This document shows positions 54,845-62,000 of a stretch of DNA of 62,000 nt, one piece after another (position 1 is the stretch's first letter; every line of letters begins with the position of its first letter). The DNA is from Symbiodinium natans (lineage: Eukaryota; Sar; Dinophyceae; Suessiales; Symbiodiniaceae), in contig CAJNDS010000201.1 of assembly GCA_905221605.1 (NCBI GenBank), positions 1 to 62,000 of the forward strand, read 5' to 3'. The notes under the pieces were generated by a model. That model was not told where the DNA came from and ran no database searches. It saw only the letters and a list, made by a program, of their open reading frames with translations. Position numbers and translations under genes: made by a program.

Positions 54845-57800
54845 CTATTGCCAGGAGCCATCCCAGTCCGGACGCCGGGAGCGATGGCCAGCTGAGGTGG
54901 TATGGGAGCGCCTCCCTCGGCTGGGCATGACCTGCATTGGAGGCAGCTCTTGCTCCTCAACCCCCCACTCAGGGATGCCGTCCGGAATGGGGATACGCAT
55001 GTATCTTGTCATTGAGGTTTGGGCCGCGTGCCACATCACCCGGACAGCTTCCTGGATTTGCCTGTACTGCACAACACCTTCGTCCTTATACTGAAAGGGG
55101 AAGGAGGTAACTGCAGCACGCAGGGCCGAAGGCTCAGGGTCCTTGGGGGTGCCATGACAGTACATCCTAAACCAGAAGCTGTTGAGGCGCTGCTTGGTTG
55201 GATGTTTGGCTCGCATGAGCCCCTTAATGGCAGCCCAATGAGCAGTGGCTGCGTCATACCACGCATTTTGGGGACGGTGGGGCCCATGCTTGGTGGGTGT
55301 GGTGCTGATCCCTTTCCAATGCGCATCAAAGATGACTGGCAGCCGGAAAGGGGCGGAGACATCCACTTCTCGCAAAGCTGCAAGGTCAGTGGTTCGCAGC
55401 TCCGAGAAGCGCCAATCATTCACCTGTGCCTCGGGTTCGTCCTCCGCGTCAGACATGTCATCCATCGGGCAGGGAGAGCCTTCGTTAGTTTCGGAAGAGA
55501 TGCTGACGACCTCCGGCGAGGTTGCTGCAGTGTTCACTTCCACAGGTGCAGCACAGGGCGAGGAGAGCAAGCACTCTAGGGGCAACACTCGCCGTAGAAA
55601 AACAGCCATTCTGTGAGAAGTGTCAGGCCATTCCAAGTTAAAAACTGACCAAAAATGTTCAATGTTTTGGTTGGCCACCGAGGCCGCAAGAGCAAGCCGG
55701 ATGGCGTCAAGGAAATGGGCAGGAGGGAGGTCCGGCCTAAATTCTTGATAGTGCCTTTGCCCAAGTGTCTGTGTGCCCTGCAGCGTGATGCCTAGGAACG
55801 TATTCAGGCTGGGCTGGGCAAGCCTGGCCGTTTCCACGTCCGTGTGCTTAGCAGCTGCGGCCCATGCCTGCAAGGCTTCTTGGGAGGCTTGGCCAGTGAC
55901 TTGTGGCAGTCCACTGTGCGCGTCCATCACATATTTGGTAGTAGGGCACGTGGGACACCGATAAGCGCGGCCAGCCAAGAAGGCCACCATGGCTGCAGGC
56001 GGCACATTGATCTGCAGGTCAGTAATTTTATTGTCAGATTCAGGAAAACCAATAACAATGGGCAGCCCTGCCGTACGCTCCAGGGGACCTTTTTGGTGGG
56101 ACTCGAATGCGAGCAGAAGTGCACCCAGCCAATAATCTGGGTCAGCGTAGCTGAGCATTGCAGGAAAACTGGCATTGATGACACTCGGCAAGTCCGACAC
56201 CGCAGAGAAAAGATCCGCGATGTACTGCGCTGTGGTAAGAAAGCCATACCCCACCAGGGACTCCGAAAGCCTCGCTTTGTCCAGCTGCGGGACCGGGCAA
56301 TCCAACATTTGAGCAAGGTCGAAATGCTGCAATGCCCCCGACAATCTAAGGCACTGCGTGATGATAGGGTCATAAACCTTCAAATACGCTGCCGGAAACG
56401 TTTCAGGCAAATGCAGTAGCGTGTCAGCGATTCCGAGCAGCATACCCGAGTCTTGCAGCTGGTTCGGTATGCCGTTCAAAAACACCTCATAGGCCCTATA
56501 TGCCCGAAGCTGCTGGCAGTGTGTTGTGAGGTGTTGCGAGTCACGCAGGTTCATGTAGGGCCGAGGTTTGACATTCTTACCAAAGTGATGTCCCGCTGCA
56601 AGTGCGCGCCACATGAGATCACAGACCGAGCCTGTGTTGCTCTGCATGATGGTTGCGCAGGCTGGGGCGCTGGGATCGCGGGTGCCGCTGGGCTCGCTAG
56701 GCCCTCGAGGCTTGGCTTTTGGTGGTTCCAGCTGTTGAGAGCCGTCTTCGTCCAAAGCGAGAGGCCGACTTTCCTTGCGAGCTTGGACAGCGGGCACAGG
56801 CCTGGCGGGGATGGGCGTCAGGCCATGGGGAGGCATAGGGAGATCCGATTTTGGTTCCGTCAGGCCAAGTGAGTCCGTGGGAGACTTAGCGCAAGGGGGC
56901 TGTGACGCCTCAACCGTCCGAATCCCATCCGGAGATGCTGTGTGCGTGGGCCGTGTCCGGGGGCTGGGTGGACGTCGTACGCCAGGCGGCGGGTCCCTAA
57001 TGTTGCCGCCACTACGGGGTGGACACGAGGCGGCGCTACCCCCTCCGATCCTGTGATCAGCTTCACTAGAGGGAGTCGTCACACAAGCATCCAGAGCAAT
57101 AGGACTCGCGGCCGGCACAACCGCATGCTCTTTCGTTGCAGGCTCCTTCGTCAGTGGTCCTCTCTCCCGCGTTGGGGTGCCGCAAGGGGTTCGGGAAACG
57201 TCCCGTCTAGCTGGCGGAGGCGGGCTGACAGCTGCCGCAATGGAGCCCCTCGCGGCCCGAGGCTGGAGCCATGGTGTACCCCACCGCTCGCCATGGCGCG
57301 GGTTGGTGGTAGCCTCGCCTTGGGCTGGCGACTGCTGCGGCGTAGGAACCTCGACTGCAGTAGCAACTACCACGTCGGGACTGTGACTACCCGCGGGCAC
57401 AGGGCTGTTTCCCGGAGAGTCCACATCAATCGCAGTTTCGGAGGCAGCCTTACCCGTACGAACCGGCAGGAGGTGAAGACCACGGGGGGCTCGCAGTATG
57501 CCGGCCTTGTGTTCGAAAGCCGGGTCAGCGCGTTGAGCCGATCCCCGCTTGGGCGGCATCCTAATGCTGGTGTCCCCTAGCAAGCAGGTGAGGTACTGGG
57601 CGACCCCATCTCCTTCCCTTACCGGCTGGAAGGGGACACAGTACACAGCATTGGGCAGGGGCTCCAGGACGAAGCCGCGCGTTTGCAGACTAACAATGGT
57701 GCCCGAGTAGGAGTTGGAGGGGACTCCCCATCCTTCTTGCTGAAGTGTGCGGTAAAAAACCTCCCGCTTATCTCCCCAGGTGGCCTTCAAAGCCCACGCT

Positions 57801-57931
57801 TGATGCAGGGGTGGTGTTCCAAAGAGGTCCAGCCCAACTTTGCGTTCCGCAGGCAGCACGATGCTGGCTCCTGTCCGTTCTCGGAAGGCTTGCTTGTGTA
57901 ATGCCGTTGCAATGCCAGGGCCATGCTCCAC
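54845..57931 (-). CDS. C-terminal part of the long coding unit: helicase tail, Pro-rich linker and unknown module
   Basis: Open for 1028 codons on the minus strand with no intron. Residues 1-120 (HGPGIATALHKQAF, VLPAERKVGLDLFG) continue the helicase ORF upstream after a one-base frame change near 57930. Residues of about 125-430 are proline-, serine- and arginine-rich and probably disordered. From about 430 to 800 there is a globular, Leu/Ala-rich region (HLPETFPAAYLKVYDPI, AYRCPTCPTTKYVMDA with a CxxC pair, NQNIEHFWSVFNLEWP), followed by an acidic stretch (DDMSDAEDEPEAQ). A final module has several Trp (AHWAAIKGLMRA, RQIQEAVRVMWHAAQ). The end is basic (SAGHRSRRPDWDGSWQ). I do not recognise the C-terminal module. 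The absence of introns contrasts with the other genes in the window. Confidence 0.7.
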   Translation of the reverse strand: MEHGPGIATALHKQAFRERTGASIVLPAERKVGLDLFGTPPLHQAWALKATWGDKREVFYRTLQQEGWGVPSNSYSGTIVSLQTRGFVLEPLPNAVYCVPFQPVREGDGVAQYLTCLLGDTSIRMPPKRGSAQRADPAFEHKAGILRAPRGLHLLPVRTGKAASETAIDVDSPGNSPVPAGSHSPDVVVATAVEVPTPQQSPAQGEATTNPRHGERWGTPWLQPRAARGSIAAAVSPPPPARRDVSRTPCGTPTRERGPLTKEPATKEHAVVPAASPIALDACVTTPSSEADHRIGGGSAASCPPRSGGNIRDPPPGVRRPPSPRTRPTHTASPDGIRTVEASQPPCAKSPTDSLGLTEPKSDLPMPPHGLTPIPARPVPAVQARKESRPLALDEDGSQQLEPPKAKPRGPSEPSGTRDPSAPACATIMQSNTGSVCDLMWRALAAGHHFGKNVKPRPYMNLRDSQHLTTHCQQLRAYRAYEVFLNGIPNQLQDSGMLLGIADTLLHLPETFPAAYLKVYDPIITQCLRLSGALQHFDLAQMLDCPVPQLDKARLSESLVGYGFLTTAQYIADLFSAVSDLPSVINASFPAMLSYADPDYWLGALLLAFESHQKGPLERTAGLPIVIGFPESDNKITDLQINVPPAAMVAFLAGRAYRCPTCPTTKYVMDAHSGLPQVTGQASQEALQAWAAAAKHTDVETARLAQPSLNTFLGITLQGTQTLGQRHYQEFRPDLPPAHFLDAIRLALAASVANQNIEHFWSVFNLEWPDTSHRMAVFLRRVLPLECLLSSPCAAPVEVNTAATSPEVVSISSETNEGSPCPMDDMSDAEDEPEAQVNDWRFSELRTTDLAALREVDVSAPFRLPVIFDAHWKGISTTPTKHGPHRPQNAWYDAATAHWAAIKGLMRAKHPTKQRLNSFWFRMYCHGTPKDPEPSALRAAVTSFPFQYKDEGVVQYRQIQEAVRVMWHAAQTSMTRYMRIPIPDGIPEWGVEEQELPPMQVMPSRGRRSHTTSAGHRSRRPDWDGSWQ

Positions 57932-59853
57932 AAGCTGGCTTGTGCGCGCACATATTCAGCGCATTCAATTAGGCCTCCGGTTGCGCAGGCCGCCATTTGG
58001 AAGCACGCACCTATACCATCCGAGTAGTGCGGTGCCACGAAAACCAAAGCCCCAAGCCCTCTCGTGAAGGAGGAGGTGGCTCGGGCAAACCCAGCCTCGC
58101 TACTAAACAGGAATCCAGAAGCCCGACATGTCACAAAAACACATATCCCAAATGTGGGGCCAGTGGAGCAGGCCGTGGTGATAGCGCCGAAGAAGCGTTT
58201 AAGGGACCCTATGCGATTCATGAGGAAGGTCCGAAACGTCACAAGGCTCCAAGTGTTGGGCGCGCCAGTCAGCGGGAAGTCTTCCGCGGTTTGGCAGGCT
58301 TCCAGTAGGCTCATATCGTCATCGCCCAGTGGGTCCGCGGGGAGACTCAACTGCAGCATAAACTTCATTTGGGTAACAATCCTGGCAAAATACTGAGAGA
58401 CCATCCCGACGGGGGAGTCAGGATAGACCTGGCGCCCAAAAGTGAGCACAATGTCCGCCAGGACCATGCTGAGGTCGTAGCTTCTGCCTAGCTTGGTTTG
58501 GGTCTCATCCTGATCTTGTACCCGTACCCATCGACACGTTTCCATCCACCTGCCTGCAAGGCTACGCAGTGGCCGCCCGAGCAGGTGCTGCATCGTGGGG
58601 CCTGGCGGCATACGTAGCCGAGGGACCCCGCCTATCAGCTCGAAGCGGCACGCCTCCGAGCACCGACATGCGTATAGAATGGCCGCAATCTCAGGAGGGA
58701 GGCGCACGGATGAACAGAGCGAGAGGTTGACAGCCGGCCCGACAATGGCCTTCAGCCCGGCGGCCTGCATGACTGTCTCGGCTTGCTTCGGTTTGACGAT
58801 GCTCATGCAGAGAATCGATTCCAGCATCGAGACCGCTGAGAACAATACCTCAGACGCTCCAGAGGAACGGTGGGGCTTGCCCCAAGAGGGCATCTCGCCT
58901 TGTCCCTTTTTCCACGGGCCGGAACTTTGGGCCGTTTGCCGCAAAAGGGCCGCAGGCAAGGTGGCTGGCGTGTGGAGGTCGGCAGGGACCGCATTGAGGC
59001 CACAGATCTTTTGCTCCAGCAACTCCGTGACGAAGTGGTAATTGGGTCGCGATCCTCCAGCGGGCTGTCTGTGGTCGCCAATCATGACATCAAGTGCATG
59101 CTTGATGTGCGCCAGAATGGTGTTGGAACCAGGCGTGCCCAATTGCTGGGCTTCATCTCGGAGGAGCAACTCAACATCCTTTAGACGGTTAATGAGCTGC
59201 GAGTAGGGAAAGCTAAGCCTTGCCACAATCGTACCATGTGTCGTGGCTACAAGTAGCCCCCGGTACAAATCGTGCACATCAAAAGGGAGCTTATGTGTGT
59301 CCTTCTCCTTGTTACCCGGTATGCGAACGATGCGGCTGCGAACAAATTCATTGCTAGCAGTCGTGAGCCTATCAACCGCTTCGACATAGGCCCGAACCGA
59401 TTCATTGCCATGAGCGGTGTACAGGGTGAGCCGGCTCGTCAGGCACGCAAGGAGTACTCCTAGAAACGCGCAGGATCGTGTCTTCCCGCTGCCGGGCGCA
59501 CCCGTTATGAATACAGAAGTACGATTAGCGGCCAGGCCGTACGAACACGCTCCCAGCAGCGCTGCCAGGTGTCCGTCCGCCCCCCAAAAGGTATCACAGA
59601 GGCGCGTAAGGAAGGCGGGACCAACCGCGAGCGCAAAGATGCTGGCTCGAGTCCTCGGATCGTGCTCGTTGCTCAACGAGTCATGGGACAGGCGTAGACA
59701 CTCCGCATGCCACAGCGCAGGAGTCCGGGCGTCCTCTTGGCCGGGCAGCGGAGAGTCAGGCAGCGTAGCTAACACGCCACTCAGCAGCGTTGGCGTCCAT
59801 TCCTTGCGATAGGATTGTTCCTCCGTAAGCCAAAGGTTGAGGAAGCTTTGCAA
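57787..59853 (-). CDS. Superfamily-1 (UPF1-like) helicase domain of the long coding unit
   Basis: 688 codons with the ordered motifs of an SF1 helicase. Walker A is GAPGSGKT at residues 118-125; VATTHGT (202-208) stands where UPF1-like enzymes have motif Ic. Walker B is RDEAQ (232-236), motif III GDHRQ (259-263), motif IV-like VRLPPEI (383-389, compare YRMHP), and motif V-region VGMVSQYFARI (482-492). Motif VI-like ATSSFTRGLGALVF (592-605) carries the Thr-Arg finger. Such enzymes use ATP to unwind RNA or DNA. The frame begins 49 bp inside the preceding ORF and continues into the next ORF near 57930, in each case after a -1 shift, so this is one segment of a larger polyprotein rather than a stand-alone gene. 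The catalytic residues look intact, which argues against long decay. Cellular or mobile-element role unknown. Confidence 0.8.
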   Translation of the reverse strand: MQSFLNLWLTEEQSYRKEWTPTLLSGVLATLPDSPLPGQEDARTPALWHAECLRLSHDSLSNEHDPRTRASIFALAVGPAFLTRLCDTFWGADGHLAALLGACSYGLAANRTSVFITGAPGSGKTRSCAFLGVLLACLTSRLTLYTAHGNESVRAYVEAVDRLTTASNEFVRSRIVRIPGNKEKDTHKLPFDVHDLYRGLLVATTHGTIVARLSFPYSQLINRLKDVELLLRDEAQQLGTPGSNTILAHIKHALDVMIGDHRQPAGGSRPNYHFVTELLEQKICGLNAVPADLHTPATLPAALLRQTAQSSGPWKKGQGEMPSWGKPHRSSGASEVLFSAVSMLESILCMSIVKPKQAETVMQAAGLKAIVGPAVNLSLCSSVRLPPEIAAILYACRCSEACRFELIGGVPRLRMPPGPTMQHLLGRPLRSLAGRWMETCRWVRVQDQDETQTKLGRSYDLSMVLADIVLTFGRQVYPDSPVGMVSQYFARIVTQMKFMLQLSLPADPLGDDDMSLLEACQTAEDFPLTGAPNTWSLVTFRTFLMNRIGSLKRFFGAITTACSTGPTFGICVFVTCRASGFLFSSEAGFARATSSFTRGLGALVFVAPHYSDGIGACFQMAACATGGLIECAEYVRAQASLWSMALALQRHYTSKPSENGQEPASCCLRNAKLGWTSLEHHPCIKRGL

Positions 59854-61304
59854 GGGGTTGGAAGCCCCCGGATGGCATCAAGAGGCGAGTCTTCTAGCGG
59901 AACGCCCAATGCAACATGCTGCCTTTCCCTAGGCATGTGTAACAGAGCATCCCAAAGCGGGGTAGAGGCTCCTCCGGGCAGAACCTCAAGCTGGCTGACT
60001 CTCGGCAGTGAGGGTCGTTGCGCGAATTGGTTGTGCTGTTCATCAGTTAAGAGCAGGGCAATGGTTATATTGACTGGCTGCATGGCCTTACTTTCCCCAG
60101 GGCCGGTGAAAAGCTTCTTCGGGGCGAGGAGCTCTATAAACATGCCTGGGTAGGCCACATCCCCCTTGTCTTCTCTCAAGGTAACCAGCAAAGCAGTGCC
60201 CTTGGCCGGCACTTTACCAGCGACAGCAAACCACTTTTTAGCCCAGTCAGGGACATCCGCCAACTCCGGTGTAAGGAGCATGACCGATGCCCTTGGGTAA
60301 ACTCGATGGAGAAGGCAGATTGGCCATGTATGCGTGCCGGGCTTTATCGCCACAGGGGTGGCGGCCCGCTTGACCGCAGCTTGCTCAGGGTAGTGATACT
60401 GTTCCGAGGGCTCCTCCTCGATTTCTGCTTCCGAGGCCATGGCTAAAAACTGATAACCCAGCATGTCAACCAGGCGCTCTAACGACAGGTGGGGGAGCCA
60501 CATACCCAAAACTAGCTTCATCGTGGGACCAAGTTCATGATACGGGGGCGGCAAATCAGCCAGATGCGGCTTGGCATCCGTCAGGAGGACTTGGGTACAG
60601 TCAGCACGGAGACTTGCAATGCTCCGGTTCTCAGCGGAAGGTATCCGGAGAAAAGCCTCCATATCGGGGCGTTTTATTTGCCGTCCCAGCACGGAGTTGA
60701 TGAAAGTTTTAGACTTATCCGAAAGCTGGACAGAGCCACACGCAACCCCCATCAAACCTGCTCGCACTGTGCGATCCATCCGGGGGTCGGCCAAGCCGCA
60801 AATCTTTTTAGTCAATTCCTTATGCACATAATCCCCCGGCGTGAGCTGGAATAGCTCTTCACTGTGGACAAAGTGACCATAAGAGTGTCCACCACTGCCA
60901 AGTGACTCAGGTCCAGTGAAGTAGTAGAGACGCGCGCCCGCGCCAATCGCTTGCGTCCTTGCTGCCTGGCTGGGCCGGAAGATACAAAGCCGGTCGCTCT
61001 CATGATGGACAAGACTAACAGCGTGCCGTAATTCCGAACCCAGGATATATTGCAGCATGGCCCGTGGCATGGCAACGCCGCCCAAGCGTGCCTTGATGTG
61101 GACAAAATCGCCCTTGCAGTCAGGAAGCTTTTGGCGCTCATGCCAAGCGATAGCCACAGCAGCGCCCGTATACGACCCAGCTGAGAAACCCGTAACGCAC
61201 AGTTTGCACTCGCCAGCTCTACCCGCGGCGAGGCCCACATGCAGAGCGGTCAGCGCAGCAGTATGTGGCATGTGCAAGTGAGCCAGGGCAGGGCACATTG
61301 TCAA
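59781..61304 (-). CDS. Alpha/beta-hydrolase-like domain of the long coding unit
   Basis: 507 codons. Near the start is a nucleophile elbow CVTGFSAGSYTG (Gly-x-Ser-x-Gly; Ser about residue 41), preceded by a hydrophobic strand. An acid position fits HHESDRLC (Asp about 104) and a histidine fits GGHSYGHF (His about 140 or 144), giving the order Ser-Asp-His expected for an alpha/beta-hydrolase. The distances are short but possible. The rest (ELGPTMKLVLGMWLPHLSLE, MASEAEIEEEPSEQYHYPEQ) is not recognised. The true start is probably upstream: an in-frame TAG at about 61329-61331 limits this frame, but the preceding ORF reaches it after a -1 shift. Substrate cannot be predicted. A serine hydrolase fused to a helicase is an unusual combination. 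Confidence 0.6.
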   Translation of the reverse strand: MTMCPALAHLHMPHTAALTALHVGLAAGRAGECKLCVTGFSAGSYTGAAVAIAWHERQKLPDCKGDFVHIKARLGGVAMPRAMLQYILGSELRHAVSLVHHESDRLCIFRPSQAARTQAIGAGARLYYFTGPESLGSGGHSYGHFVHSEELFQLTPGDYVHKELTKKICGLADPRMDRTVRAGLMGVACGSVQLSDKSKTFINSVLGRQIKRPDMEAFLRIPSAENRSIASLRADCTQVLLTDAKPHLADLPPPYHELGPTMKLVLGMWLPHLSLERLVDMLGYQFLAMASEAEIEEEPSEQYHYPEQAAVKRAATPVAIKPGTHTWPICLLHRVYPRASVMLLTPELADVPDWAKKWFAVAGKVPAKGTALLVTLREDKGDVAYPGMFIELLAPKKLFTGPGESKAMQPVNITIALLLTDEQHNQFAQRPSLPRVSQLEVLPGGASTPLWDALLHMPRERQHVALGVPLEDSPLDAIRGLPTPCKASSTFGLRRNNPIARNGRQRC

Positions 61305-61312
61305 GGAGGCTT

Positions 61313-61998
61313 CTACCGAGCTCTAGCACGAACCGCCGCTGGCAGACCGCATCCTTCGACCTGAGGGTACAGAGCACGTGCCCACAGCTGGGCGGCTTGG
61401 GGCAGGAGCAACAATGCATGTGCGGCATTACCGCTGGTCGAAAGCAACAACGGGCGTTGTGTGTCCTCATATCGGACCTTTTGGCCCTGGTTGTCCCGGA
61501 CTGTTTCCATTTCTAAGCCAGTGAGTGCATAGGAATTGGCTGTGTGAATGATGCTACCCGACACAGTGGGGGGCGTATTCTCGGCCTTCCCATTCATCCC
61601 GCTAATGAAGAGCGACCGACATTCCCCTGAGGGGGTTAGGTGAGGCTTTGGAGGCGGGTACTGGTAGGCAGGAAAGGCAAAGGCTGCCAGGGCTTGTTGC
61701 ACACGCATGGCTAGTCCATCATCCCAGTATTGACTGAGGCCCAACGGCGTGACCTTTATGTCTGCGGCGAAGAGAGGCCACGGCAGATCCGCCTGGGCTA
61801 ACCAAGCATGCGCAGCGGCAGCAAGAAGAGCAAGCGGCCCAGTGGGGGTATTGGGTCGACTGCGCCATTTCGGGGTGGCCCTGCAGGAAGATAGGGCCTC
61901 TTTCTTCCAAAACATGAGGACCCCAGGGAAGAGCTGGAGCCGCACTGGTCCACTGCCCTTTTGCCCAACAGAGGCCCACAGAGGGACGGTGTCCCCGT
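61313..61998 (-). CDS. N-terminal part of the long coding unit, truncated by the window edge
   Basis: The frame is open from the edge of the window (codons NGDTVPLWASVGQKG at 61998 onward) to a stop at 61313, about 228 codons. It contains LFAADIKVTPLGLSQYWDDG, CRSLFISGMNGKAENTP and ANSYALTGLEMETVRDNQG. The regular amphipathic composition suggests real protein. The 3' end overlaps the next frame, which is reached by a -1 shift around 61315-61331. The start codon and any promoter lie outside the window. Family not recognised. Confidence 0.6.
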   Translation of the reverse strand, partial: GDTVPLWASVGQKGSGPVRLQLFPGVLMFWKKEALSSCRATPKWRSRPNTPTGPLALLAAAAHAWLAQADLPWPLFAADIKVTPLGLSQYWDDGLAMRVQQALAAFAFPAYQYPPPKPHLTPSGECRSLFISGMNGKAENTPPTVSGSIIHTANSYALTGLEMETVRDNQGQKVRYEDTQRPLLLSTSGNAAHALLLLPQAAQLWARALYPQVEGCGLPAAVRARAR

Positions 61999-62000
61999 TG

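Noticed and set aside
1-62000. Dinoflagellate spliced-leader sequence or relic
   Set aside because: I looked for the 22-nt leader and its reverse complement by eye and found only partial matches such as TGGCTCAAG near 42291 and 47087, which are too short to claim.

Overview
The window looks like nuclear DNA of a dinoflagellate, most likely a Symbiodiniaceae-like species. Four things point there. There are many interstitial blocks of the plant/alveolate-type telomere heptamer TTTAGGG. Genes are cut into short exons by introns with GT...AG or near-GT...AG edges. Fragments of a dinoflagellate-type non-LTR retrotransposon polyprotein are recognisable. Most of the 62 kb is repeat-rich, GC-rich non-coding sequence. 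I see no bacterial operon structure, rRNA, tRNA or CRISPR array. I searched by eye for the 22-nt dinoflagellate spliced leader and did not find it.

Layout. 1-4.8 kb: repeat-rich sequence with two decayed reverse-transcriptase 3'-end fragments in opposite orientation (about 499-838 + and 1440-1815 -). 4.8-6.5 kb: telomere-like arrays in both orientations, a 303-bp duplicated unit and a long TTTATAGGG array, followed by an AT-rich patch. 7.3-10.0 kb (-): an intron-dense gene for a multi-spanning membrane protein with telomere-like repeats inside its introns. 11.6-15.6 kb (-): an intron-containing gene for a cysteine-rich (furin/growth-factor-receptor-like) protein with a propeller-like C-terminal half. 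16-23.3 kb: recent duplications (1158 bp, 2459 bp apart) and a 624-bp tandem array with two degenerate trailing copies. 23.4-48.6 kb: gene-poor DNA with at least nine short tandem arrays, nearly all of period 9 bp but of unrelated sequence, an 18-bp inverted repeat, and one clear retrotransposon polyprotein fragment (45256-45513 +). 48.6-49.4 kb: microsatellites, poly-C and CCCTAAA arrays. 49.7-50.2 kb (+): three short exons joined in phase 0 and ending in a stop. 50.6-54.8 kb: palindromic and hairpin-forming repeat families. 54.8-62.0 kb (-): a very long, apparently intronless coding unit running off the right edge.

The 54.8-62 kb unit is the most striking feature. In translation order it holds an unrecognised N-terminal segment, an alpha/beta-hydrolase-like domain with a visible Ser-Asp-His set, a UPF1-like superfamily-1 helicase with motifs I to VI, and a proline-rich linker followed by an unrecognised C-terminal module. 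It is split into four open frames by three breaks, all in the -1 direction. The downstream (3') side carries a repeat array with conserved hairpins and palindromes. It could be a multidomain cellular gene, a retroposed copy, or the coding part of a large undescribed mobile element; the sequence alone does not decide. Protein-family statements rest on motif recognition and memory of families, not on database searches.
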